From: Acidobacteriota bacterium | GTDB lineage: Bacteria > Acidobacteriota > Blastocatellia > Pyrinomonadales > Pyrinomonadaceae | NCBI GenBank assembly: GCA_023389035.1 | Contig: JAEWFC010000030.1 | Location: 124,001 to 188,000 of the forward strand | Length of the DNA stretch: 64,000 bases | Direction: 5' to 3' | Shown here: positions 54,081 to 62,056 of the stretch, piece after piece | Layout: each line of letters starts with the position of its first letter | Numbering within the stretch: position 1 is the stretch's first letter | Program-made: the position numbers and the translations under genes | The notes under the pieces: generated by a model | Databases searched by the model: none | Seen by the model: only the letters and a program-made list of their open reading frames with translations | Told to the model about the DNA's origin: nothing

Positions 54081-54299
54081 TCAGCGGAGCGCGGGCGTTT
54101 TTACCCGCTCAAGAAATTCGTCAACGTCGTCCGACGTATAAAGAACTCGCCCGCCGCAACGACGGAAAGCGATCATTCCAGCCTTCCGTTGGCGCCAAAG
54201 AGAGACCTTCGACAGGCCCAGGTACTCGCAGACCTGTTCCTCGGTCATAAGTTTCGTGATGCGACCGCTTCTAGTGCTTCCGATATCCTCTCGAGTCAT
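54081..54299 (-). CDS. AlpA/excisionase-like HTH protein
   Basis: 72 aa. It is a MerR-like winged helix of the excisionase family: KLMTEEQVCEYLGLSKVSLW, then RQRKAGMIAFRRCGGRVLYT and SDDVDEFLERV. It should bend DNA at the element's ends and bias the integrase toward excision, and may also regulate. It lies 257 bp after the integrase stop, behind a terminator, so it has its own promoter, perhaps controlled through the palindrome at 54385. Confidence 0.8.
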   Translation of the reverse strand: MTREDIGSTRSGRITKLMTEEQVCEYLGLSKVSLWRQRKAGMIAFRRCGGRVLYTSDDVDEFLERVKTPALR

Positions 54300-54330
54300 G
54301 GTGTCTCCTTTTTATAAACGTAAAACAAAA

Positions 54331-54374
54331 AAAGCCCCGTGAAGACCCCCGGAAAGGGATCGACACGGAGCTTT
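54331..54374 (-). terminator. Terminator of the integrase transcript
   Basis: On the minus strand AAAGCTCCGTG pairs with CACGGGGCTTT (one mismatch) around a loop of about 22 nt, followed by TTTTGTTTTA. It lies between the integrase and excisionase genes and would keep their transcription apart. Confidence 0.7.
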
Positions 54375-54384
54375 CATCCGAACT

Positions 54385-54398
54385 ACCGCATATGCGGT
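54385..54398. promoter_or_regulatory. 14-bp perfect palindrome upstream of the excisionase gene
   Basis: ACCGCATATGCGGT is a full palindrome 86 bp before the excisionase start, a likely operator for a dimeric repressor; its binder is not known. Confidence 0.5.
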
Positions 54399-54555
54399 TC
54401 TAAATTTCAAATCACTCTAACACAATGCGTTTTAATTTCGCAAACCGACTGAACACTACATTCTATTTCGATGAATTAAGGAGCTTGAAATCTCTCGGTC
54501 CTTCGCGGTAGCCTCCCACTCAGAATCGCAAACGAGTATTAAACGGCATTGTTGC

Positions 54556-55836
54556 CTAATTAACGGATTCAATGTGAAGTAGATGGGTTTCATTTGCCCG
54601 ATCATTCAAAGCGTTGATTTGTTGGTTAATCTGCCTAATCTCTGAGATACCTATACCAGTATAGTGTTTCATTGTTGTTTGAATTTGCGCGTGACCTGCG
54701 ATTTTCGCTACAAACGTGGTTGATATACCGTTTGCGAGCTGCCGAGTCACAAACGTCCGACGTAGATCGTGAAATCGTAAGTCGGGAAGCCCGGCCAGTC
54801 GACATACAGACTTGAAGGACGTCTTTGTCTCCGAAAGGGGGAAAGGTTGATCGCCGTGAGAGTCGTTTTTAAGCCTCAGCAACTCATCCTTCGCACGAGC
54901 GGAAAGGGGTACCATGCGTTCTTTTTCCGTCTTGGTGTGTGTTCCAACGATGAGAATGCACTCGTTCTCAAGGTCAATATCCCGCCAACGGAGCTTGAGT
55001 ATCTCGCCCCGACGCAGCCCCGAGTCAACCGCTAGAATGATCATTGCCTTCAGTAGAGGATTTGCAGCAGGGATCTTCGCTTTTACATTCTCGACTTTCC
55101 CTCGTCTAGTTCGTGTGTATTCGATCTCACGTTCACCTTCAAGACAGGACAATAGGCGCTGCTCGTCCAAGTACGAAAGCGTAACGCTTCTCGCTCGTTC
55201 GCTCGAGGTCTCTATTACGTTTGCATTGTAGAAGATGTCCCGGAGCAGCCAACCCTCACGATAGGCGTATCGCATCATTTTGCGCATTACCGCGAGTTCC
55301 CTATTAACCGTTGAAATCGCGACCATCCTCTTCTTCGCCTGCTCCGACTTGGCAGAACCAATCGGCTGCGACGTCCGAGTCTCTTTGTATCGCGTGAGGC
55401 TTTCCAATGTTATCGCGTTGATCTGACGCTTGCCGAAGTACCTCTTGAGATGGTCGATCTGTGAGAGCACGGGCTTAACTGATCGAACTCCAGCGATCTT
55501 TTTTCCCTCCCGCAATACCGCCGGTTTATAGAACTCGGTCTTACACCGTTCCGCGAGTTGTTCGAAGGTCATCCGTTCGCCTACGCGGATTTGACCGGCG
55601 GATTTCTCGAGTGCCCGGACGGCGAGATCACACGCATCCCTCGCCTGGTTTTTTGTAGGGTACGGGCCACGCTCTTGTGACCGCGGTTGACCTTCAGTAT
55701 CCACGTAGCGGATTCGATAGACCCAGCCGCCTTTTACAATGAACAGCTTGGGGTTCCCGTTCTTATCGAGCTGTCTGGTTGTCTTTGTTCGGGTTGGACG
55801 CTTGAAGACCGCTGTCTTGAATTCGAAACTGTTCAT
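54556..55836 (-). CDS. int: Tyrosine-type site-specific integrase
   Basis: 426 aa. Residues about 1-70 are an arm-binding-like N-terminus (GGWVYRIRYVDTEGQPRSQE). Residues about 75-205 are the core-binding helices. The catalytic domain has Arg in DSGLRRGEILKLRW, Lys in VGTHTKTEKERMV, HDLRR in FHDLRRTFVTRQL, His in AGHAQIQTT and nucleophile Tyr in MKHYTG. All residues of the family set are present, so it should be active. It lies 180 bp from attR and reads away from it; three candidate arm boxes sit directly ahead of its ATG, which would let integrase control its own gene. Confidence 0.95.
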   Translation of the reverse strand: MNSFEFKTAVFKRPTRTKTTRQLDKNGNPKLFIVKGGWVYRIRYVDTEGQPRSQERGPYPTKNQARDACDLAVRALEKSAGQIRVGERMTFEQLAERCKTEFYKPAVLREGKKIAGVRSVKPVLSQIDHLKRYFGKRQINAITLESLTRYKETRTSQPIGSAKSEQAKKRMVAISTVNRELAVMRKMMRYAYREGWLLRDIFYNANVIETSSERARSVTLSYLDEQRLLSCLEGEREIEYTRTRRGKVENVKAKIPAANPLLKAMIILAVDSGLRRGEILKLRWRDIDLENECILIVGTHTKTEKERMVPLSARAKDELLRLKNDSHGDQPFPLSETKTSFKSVCRLAGLPDLRFHDLRRTFVTRQLANGISTTFVAKIAGHAQIQTTMKHYTGIGISEIRQINQQINALNDRANETHLLHIESVN

Positions 55837-55840
55837 AATC

Positions 55841-55874
55841 TATTCCCACCTATTCCCACCTGAATTCCCACCTG
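55841..55874. promoter_or_regulatory. Candidate right integrase arm-type sites (three ATTCCCACC boxes)
   Basis: TATTCCCACC at 55841-55850 and 55851-55860 and AATTCCCACCTG at 55863-55874 form a tight tandem. The same box is present twice inside attL (15121, 15133). They start 5 bp before the integrase ATG, overlapping its leader. Nothing else of note is seen between here and attR. Confidence 0.6.
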
Positions 55875-56014
55875 AAAGCGTGCAATTCGAGGAAATCGAG
55901 TGAAAGGATTATGATATAGATTGAAACGAGAATCAACGTAAACGCTCTGTATTTATAGGCGTATTGCAAGTTTTTGAAAGGGTCGCCAGATAAGGAGAAA
56001 TACTCACTCATTCC

Positions 56015-56060
56015 ATTCGTAATCGAAAGGTCGTCGGTTCGACTCCGATGGGCGGCTCCA
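56015..56060 (+). repeat. attR: right 46-bp direct repeat
   Basis: Exact copy of the tRNA-Thr 3' half (15032-15077), left behind as a partial tRNA lacking its acceptor 5' strand and D-arm. It marks the right end of the element. Confidence 0.95.
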
Positions 56061-56065
56061 TTTTG

Positions 56066-56104
56066 AAGGCGGATCCGTGACGTTGATCGCGGCCGCCTTT
56101 TCCC
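56066..56104 (+). terminator. Original terminator of tRNA-Thr, now 41 kb from the gene
   Basis: AAGGCGG (56066-56072) pairs with CCGCCTT (56093-56099), followed by TTCCCC; it sits 6 bp after the attR CCA, where the tRNA terminator would have been before insertion. Confidence 0.65.
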
Positions 56105-56192
56105 CTGCGACTAGCGGAGGTCAGGGAAGGTTGACGCAGTCGTTGCATCGACGGCGCGCTTTTTAGATACTAGGATACGGTTCCTTTATCTA

Positions 56193-58868
56193 ATGGCGCG
56201 AACTCTCATCACCTCTGCCATCCCCGATCCAAGCTTGATACCGACTGACGGTGTCCTGATCATCACACCGCACCGGGCAGCGGCGATCCGCACGGGCCGG
56301 CCTTTCGTCAGCCTGCGGTCGATCGCTCAGCGCGAGTTGCGGCAACGCGGCATCGGTGTCGCGTCGCCCCTGTTCGCACGCCGTGTGCTAAAACGTGCGA
56401 TTAACCGCGTCGCTCCGGAGTTGGACGCTTCAGCAGAGGCAGATCGTTTGAGGGAGATATTGTCGACGGTACTCCGGATCGGCATCGACGTCGCTAAGCT
56501 CGAGCAGCACGGTTCGAAACGTGCAAAAATGCTTGCACGCGTCGCAGATCTCTATACGCGGAAGCTGCAAGACCATAACCTTATCGATCGCGAAGCTCTG
56601 CTGCGTGTCGCATCCGGATTTGTGGTCGAACGGCAGCGGGTCGCGGTGTTCGGCCACTTCCGAGCTCGCGTCGAAGAGATTCGGTACATTGACAAGCTGG
56701 CAGCCGACGGCAGTTTTTACTTTTTACCCGTCGGCGACGATCCGATCTTCGCCGCGAACGTCGAAGCGGTCAAAACCCTTCAAACCAACGGATGGCAGCA
56801 GGAACTCGGCGGCGTAAACAATCTCACTGACATCGGTGAGCGTTCGGCCGCACGATTCATTAGCTCATGCGCAGGCAAGCCGAAACCTGCCCCGGCGACT
56901 GCTGAATCTCATACGGATGTGCGGAGCGAGATCCGCACCACCCTAGCCCGTGTGAAACGGCTGCTGATGGATGGCGAATCTCCTGAGCGAATTGCGATCG
57001 TGTCCCGCAACGTTGATGCTTACGCTCCGTTCCTTGCTTCGGTCGCCGACGAATACGGCCTGCCACTCAGTTTCGAGCATTCCGTACCGATCATGAGAAC
57101 CGCCCTCGGCGAGTTTTTGCAGCTTCTGATCGAGGCTCTGGGGCTGAGCGAGAATTATGAAACGGATACAACTCCGCACTTGGAATTTGAGCCGACCGCA
57201 CGAATGCTTTCACATCGGCTCGGCCCCGGGCTGACCGTGGAATCCTGGTCTGCCGCGCGCCGTGCTCATCCCTCGGGTGTAGAGGCTTGGATCCCATTTG
57301 CAGACACTGTCGTGGCTCTAACACATAAGCCCGCTGGCCCGACCTTCGCGGATAAGGTTGCTTGGCTTCGCAGTTTATTATTAGCGACCGTCGTGCGTGA
57401 TCGTGCGGCACATTCTGCTGCCGACCTGACCGCGTTCGATCGCCTGTTGACCGCTCTCGACGAACAGATTGCCTCGTCGGATCCGGAACGGGAGATCAGC
57501 TTTGATGCGTTCGTCGCTGAGCTCTTCGAGCTGCTTTCTACCGTATCAACGCCGTTCGCTCCATCGCGGGTCGGAGTCGCGGTTCATCAGCCGAACACGA
57601 TAGTTGGCGGTGAATTCGATCACATTTTCGTCATCGGAATGGCTGAGGGAATGCTGCCTGCGAGTGTCACTGAAAATCCTGTGATCGATTTTCATGAACG
57701 CAAAAAGCTGGAGCCGCTAGGGATTGAATTTGAAGAAGCGGCAGATGTTCCCAGATGGGAAGCTCTTTCGTTCTATTTCTTAGTGCAAGCCGCGCAAAAG
57801 AGCCTGACGCTTAGCTATCCGAGGTATTTTGACGGTGCCGAACAGCTTCCAAACTCGTATTTCGACCGCCTCGGCCTTGATCCTTCGCTTGGCCTGAACG
57901 CGATGTTGTCGAGCTCTGAAGAGGTGCGTCGGGCTACACTTCTGGATGCACAGGCCAACTTGCTTGATCCCGTTTTGACCGAGACATATCGGCGATTCCT
58001 CGTCGAACAACGGCGCGAATCCCCGTTGCCTTATGACGAATTTGATGGGGTGATCGGGCCTGGGATCGATCATACGAACAGACGGTGGAGCGTTTCGCAG
58101 CTGACAAAGATCGGCCAGTGCCCGTTCAAGTGGTTTGCTGAAAAGATGCTTCGTCTGAGTGCGATCGAAGAGGCTGAATTTGAGCTCGACCCCCGAACCC
58201 GCGGCTCGCTCTACCACACCGTGCTCGAGATCGCTGTACGCTCATCGCTCGGAGCGCAGGATCTCCGAGCTGCGGTCCTAGATAATCTCGACGCGGCGTT
58301 CGCAGCCGCAGAGCGATCGCCTGAGTCGAGCGTGGCTCATATAACGACCTGGGAACTCGAGAGAAACGCGCATCTCGAAGCCCTGCGAAAGGCGATCATG
58401 GCGGAGGATTTCCTGCCAATAGGCTCACGAGTGCTTGCCGTAGAGCAGGAATTCGATACGAATTGGGAGGCCCTGCGAATCAGTGGAAGGATCGACCGAA
58501 TCGACGAATCTCCCGAAGGTCTGGTCACGATCGATTACAAATCCGGCGGATATCGCAGTATGGTGCAGGACGCCGACGGCGAGGCAAAGATCGATCTGCA
58601 GCTTCCTATCTATACGCAGGCCGCTATCCCGTCGCTTTACCCCGACCGGTCGCCGGTCATTGGTAAATATTTCAATCTTGCCGCCCGCAAGGCTGACATC
58701 GGAAAGGACGTCGACCTGACCGAGTTTATTGAGCGGGTTAAAGGAACGCTAACTACGGGGCGATTCATCGTCCGCCCGGATAACGAGGGTAAGGTGTGCC
58801 GGTTCTGCGATTTTGAACCGGTGTGCCGACGCGGCCCGAGGCTCGCACGGAAACAGATCGACGAATGA
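56193..58868 (+). CDS. addB: AddB-like recombination exonuclease subunit
   Basis: 891 aa. The N-terminal two thirds has helicase-like shape but no Walker A that I can see (TDGVLIITPHRAAAIRTGRP), as in inactive AddB motors; it does contain GGEFDHIFVIGMAEGMLP, the helicase motif V region. The last 250 residues are a RecB-type nuclease: TRGSLYHTVLEIA (His), then GLVTIDYKSGG (Asp, Lys), with iron-sulfur Cys in GQCPFKWF and in CRFCDFEPVC. With AddA it would process DNA double-strand ends for recombination. ATGA overlap with addA. Confidence 0.85.
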   Translation: MARTLITSAIPDPSLIPTDGVLIITPHRAAAIRTGRPFVSLRSIAQRELRQRGIGVASPLFARRVLKRAINRVAPELDASAEADRLREILSTVLRIGIDVAKLEQHGSKRAKMLARVADLYTRKLQDHNLIDREALLRVASGFVVERQRVAVFGHFRARVEEIRYIDKLAADGSFYFLPVGDDPIFAANVEAVKTLQTNGWQQELGGVNNLTDIGERSAARFISSCAGKPKPAPATAESHTDVRSEIRTTLARVKRLLMDGESPERIAIVSRNVDAYAPFLASVADEYGLPLSFEHSVPIMRTALGEFLQLLIEALGLSENYETDTTPHLEFEPTARMLSHRLGPGLTVESWSAARRAHPSGVEAWIPFADTVVALTHKPAGPTFADKVAWLRSLLLATVVRDRAAHSAADLTAFDRLLTALDEQIASSDPEREISFDAFVAELFELLSTVSTPFAPSRVGVAVHQPNTIVGGEFDHIFVIGMAEGMLPASVTENPVIDFHERKKLEPLGIEFEEAADVPRWEALSFYFLVQAAQKSLTLSYPRYFDGAEQLPNSYFDRLGLDPSLGLNAMLSSSEEVRRATLLDAQANLLDPVLTETYRRFLVEQRRESPLPYDEFDGVIGPGIDHTNRRWSVSQLTKIGQCPFKWFAEKMLRLSAIEEAEFELDPRTRGSLYHTVLEIAVRSSLGAQDLRAAVLDNLDAAFAAAERSPESSVAHITTWELERNAHLEALRKAIMAEDFLPIGSRVLAVEQEFDTNWEALRISGRIDRIDESPEGLVTIDYKSGGYRSMVQDADGEAKIDLQLPIYTQAAIPSLYPDRSPVIGKYFNLAARKADIGKDVDLTEFIERVKGTLTTGRFIVRPDNEGKVCRFCDFEPVCRRGPRLARKQIDE

Positions 58869-61800
58869 AGTTAACCAGCGATCAAACCAGAGCGGTGGAG
58901 GCCGACGGCAGCATCGCCGTTACTGCCGGCGCGGGCACCGGAAAGACCGCAATGCTCGCGAAGCGGTTTGCACACCATGTATTGGTCGACGGAATGTCGC
59001 CGATAAATATTGTCGCCGCGACATTCACCGATAAGGCCGCCGCCGAACTTCGCTCGCGTATCCGGTCTGAGATGGCCAAAAGCGGCCGCGAAGATATGGC
59101 CGCCGAGGTGGACGCTGCCCAGATAAGCACCATCCACGCTCTTGCAGCTCGCATCTGTCGTGACTTTTACCATTTAGCGGGCATACCGGCGGATTTTCGG
59201 ATGATCGACGAGACCGAATCAGCGATCCGCAACACTGAATGGTTTCGTGAGGCCGTTATCGGGATCGACCGCGAAGTTATCGATAAACTCGGCTTTTCAT
59301 GGCTTGTCCAGCAGATGACGAAGCTGTTCGAAGACCCGATGCTCGCCGCAGAAGCTTTCGAGGTCGATACGAACAATTGGCCGTCGATGATAGAGGAGAT
59401 CAGAGAGCAAGCTCTCGAAGACCTGCGAAACTGCAGCGAGGTAGCGACGGCTAACGAATTCCTTCGACAACGTTCGGGCTCGGCAGGCGACAAGCTTGAA
59501 GAGGCTCGCTTGAGGGTGGTCGGGCTAATCGACGGACTTATCGCCGGCGAGCACGTCGATCTGGCTGCAGCGTTCGAGGGATTCCGTGCAAATTTAGGCG
59601 CAGCAAAGAATTGGCCGACCGGCCTGCAGGAAATGCGAGACTGCATCGCCGCTCTGCGGGACAAGTGCAAGATCGCACAAGCAGCGGCACAGATGGAGTA
59701 TGGCCCGGCGGAGATCGAACTTGCGGACCGCGTTCGGTTCCTAAAGCGGGCGTTCGTAAGCGTACGAGCTGCGGTTGCGGAGATGAAGTTGCGTGAGAAG
59801 GTCCTTGATTATTCCGATCTCGAGTTTTACGCGCTTAAGGTCCTCGAACATGACGAAGCTGTCGCACATTATGCCGAACGCTGGATGGCAATAATGATCG
59901 ACGAGTTTCAGGACACGAACCCGGTCCAGGAAAAGCTGATCAGAAAGCTCGCCAATGGCGTGAGGCTTACCGTTGTCGGCGATGAAAAACAGTCGATCTA
60001 CGGGTTTCGGCGTGCCGATGTGGACATATTCGGGAGGTTCAAGACGGACATCGGCAACCTGGCCGAGCTGAGCCACAGCTTTCGAACGCATTCCACGCTT
60101 ATCGCAAATATGAATTCGGTCTTTTCGCCGCTGCTGGGCGACCTGCATCAGGAACTAATTGCGGCCCGAGTCGACGAGATCGAAGAGGCGCCGTTGATGA
60201 GCGCCGCCTGTGTGATCGGCGAAAAACACGACCGGGATTTTGAGCTTCGTAATGCGGAGGCGAACTTTATCGCACGTGAGATCCGCGAGCTGATCGACCG
60301 CGGCACACTGATTTTTGACAAGCAGTTGGGCAGAACCCGTCCGGTTAGACCGGGCGATATCGCGATCCTATCCCGCACGCGTGAGCCGCTCGACACCTAT
60401 ATCGATGCCGTCCTGAGAGCCGGCGTCCCGGCTGTTAACACGGGCGGCGGAAACTTGCTTGAAACGCGAACTGCGGTCGACATGCTTTCGGTTCTAAGAT
60501 TCGCTTCCGATCCGGCAGACGACATCTCTCTGGTCGCGATACTGCGCGGACCCTTTTTTGCGATTAGCGATCCGCAGATGCTCGAGCTTGCTGCGCGAAA
60601 GAGCCGTGATGTCAGCTGGTGGCAATTGATCATCGATTCGAGCGACGAGCTTGCTCCCGTGCGAAAGACTCTCGGACAACTCCTCGCTGACGCACGCAGG
60701 CTCTCTCCCGTTGATCTGCTTGCAGCCTTTGACCGCGCGACCGGATACACCGCAGTTATCGCAAACCTTCTTCAAGGCGACAGGCGCATGGCTGACTGGA
60801 ATGGAATGCTCGATCTATTGCGGCGGTTCGAAGCGATCGGAAAGGGCGATCTGCTCGGAGCGATCCGATATGCTGATGAACTTTCAGCCGCTCGTGCACA
60901 GATACCGCAGCCGCCGATGGATTCCGGAGATGCTGTTTCCTTGATGACGATTCACGGTGCGAAGGGCTTGGAATGGCCCGTCGTTTTCGTTCCGGACCTC
61001 TGTCGAAAGAAACCGGGAGGCGGAGGCGGCTTGGCGGTCGATGCCTCACTGGGTGTGGCATTTGAGGTAGAGATGGAAAGCTCAAACGCCAGCGGCGATC
61101 CGAATGTACGGGAATACAAGTCCGTAAAGCCTTCGATCTACACATTAATAAAAGATCGTCAGCAACAGCGTGAAAAGGAAGAGGCAAAGCGCGTACTGTA
61201 CGTCGCGATCACTCGGGCACGCGACCGGGTGGTACTTACGGCTGCGGGTGACAAGGGCCCGGACCTTGAACTTCTCAAGCCGGGCCTAAGCGCGGCCGGG
61301 ATAGTGATCCGCGATGTGCGGCCGCTGGACATCGAACCGATCACTGCGGAGCCGGAAACATCCGTTCGGTCTGCAGACCTGATATTTCAAGATGGTCCGG
61401 TTTCACTCGGACTGAACACCGTACCGGTGACAGCTCTCACCGAATACGCGATCTGCCCTGCCAAATTTCGCTATGGATACGTCGAAGCACATCCGGGCGT
61501 GGGTGAGGGCGGTTCCGGAGCACGTATCGTCGGCACATTGACCCATATGGCTCTGGAACTTGGGATAAGGGACATCGACGCTCTACTTCCCTTTACGCAA
61601 GGAGCGCACCATGAACATATTCGCGAGGCCGTCGCGCTTGCGAACGCGTTTGATCAGGCTAAGGCATTCCGGGAATTTCGTTCAGACGGCTTTGCGAAGG
61701 AACAGCCCCTTGAGCTGGAGATCAATGGCTTAAGTCTCGTGGGTGTGGCAGACCTTGTGGGTAACGATTTTGTTCTCGACTATAAGACCGATGCGGAGCC

Positions 61801-62056
61801 GGACCCCGATCATCACCGATTTCAGCTTTGGGCGTATGCCGCGGCTCTGGAAAAGCCGCGGGCGTACATCGCATATCTTCGAACGGGAACCCTTCACGAG
61901 TTCACAGCAGACGACTTGGCGAAAGTGGGACTAGACGTTCAACGTCTCGCTCAGGGAATCACGGCGGCCCAGTATCATCCTGATCCCGCCGTTGAAAAAT
62001 GCGGCCGCTGCCAGTATTCAGCGATCTGTCCGGCAAGTGCGGTCACGATCAACTGA
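58865..62056 (+). CDS. addA: AddA-like ATP-dependent helicase/nuclease subunit
   Basis: 1063 aa. The ATG at 58865 overlaps the addB stop (ATGA); a longer frame from 58823 is a read-in from addB. Walker A is AGAGTGKT (residues 21-28), Walker B is IDEFQDTNP near residue 345, followed by GDEKQSIYGFRRAD. Motif V is MTIHGAKGLEWPVVFV near residue 695 and motif VI is LYVAITRARDRVV near 778. The C-terminal nuclease has DFVLDYKTD near residue 968 and Cys in EYAICPAKF and CGRCQYSAICP, so an iron-sulfur staple is likely here too. It forms the working motor of the AddAB complex. Confidence 0.9.
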   Translation: MKLTSDQTRAVEADGSIAVTAGAGTGKTAMLAKRFAHHVLVDGMSPINIVAATFTDKAAAELRSRIRSEMAKSGREDMAAEVDAAQISTIHALAARICRDFYHLAGIPADFRMIDETESAIRNTEWFREAVIGIDREVIDKLGFSWLVQQMTKLFEDPMLAAEAFEVDTNNWPSMIEEIREQALEDLRNCSEVATANEFLRQRSGSAGDKLEEARLRVVGLIDGLIAGEHVDLAAAFEGFRANLGAAKNWPTGLQEMRDCIAALRDKCKIAQAAAQMEYGPAEIELADRVRFLKRAFVSVRAAVAEMKLREKVLDYSDLEFYALKVLEHDEAVAHYAERWMAIMIDEFQDTNPVQEKLIRKLANGVRLTVVGDEKQSIYGFRRADVDIFGRFKTDIGNLAELSHSFRTHSTLIANMNSVFSPLLGDLHQELIAARVDEIEEAPLMSAACVIGEKHDRDFELRNAEANFIAREIRELIDRGTLIFDKQLGRTRPVRPGDIAILSRTREPLDTYIDAVLRAGVPAVNTGGGNLLETRTAVDMLSVLRFASDPADDISLVAILRGPFFAISDPQMLELAARKSRDVSWWQLIIDSSDELAPVRKTLGQLLADARRLSPVDLLAAFDRATGYTAVIANLLQGDRRMADWNGMLDLLRRFEAIGKGDLLGAIRYADELSAARAQIPQPPMDSGDAVSLMTIHGAKGLEWPVVFVPDLCRKKPGGGGGLAVDASLGVAFEVEMESSNASGDPNVREYKSVKPSIYTLIKDRQQQREKEEAKRVLYVAITRARDRVVLTAAGDKGPDLELLKPGLSAAGIVIRDVRPLDIEPITAEPETSVRSADLIFQDGPVSLGLNTVPVTALTEYAICPAKFRYGYVEAHPGVGEGGSGARIVGTLTHMALELGIRDIDALLPFTQGAHHEHIREAVALANAFDQAKAFREFRSDGFAKEQPLELEINGLSLVGVADLVGNDFVLDYKTDAEPDPDHHRFQLWAYAAALEKPRAYIAYLRTGTLHEFTADDLAKVGLDVQRLAQGITAAQYHPDPAVEKCGRCQYSAICPASAVTIN

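Larger units (their letters stand above)
15032..56060. mobile_element. About 41-kb integrative element in tRNA-Thr, carrying defence and surface-protein cargo
   Basis: Bounded by the 46-bp direct repeats attL and attR. It has its own tyrosine integrase beside attR, an AlpA-like excisionase, an O-like initiator plus DnaB, and candidate arm sites inside both ends. Cargo includes a type I restriction system with a four-gene insert, a GmrSD-like nuclease, an ABC-three-component system, an Rhs protein, a CHAP/patatin pair and VCBS-repeat proteins. No relaxase, mating-pair, capsid, portal or terminase genes are seen, so transfer would need a helper. Several broken genes (25981-26614, 29762-29872, 38201-38372, 41801-42069) show the cargo is turning over. 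Confidence 0.93.

Noticed and set aside
15032..56060. Prophage or conjugative-element interpretation of the island
   Set aside because: No capsid, tail, terminase, portal, relaxase, coupling protein or VirB-like gene is recognisable in the interval.
58823..58864. Longer addA start
   Set aside because: These 14 codons overlap addB. The ATG at 58865 gives the usual ATGA coupling and begins right at the helicase N-terminus.
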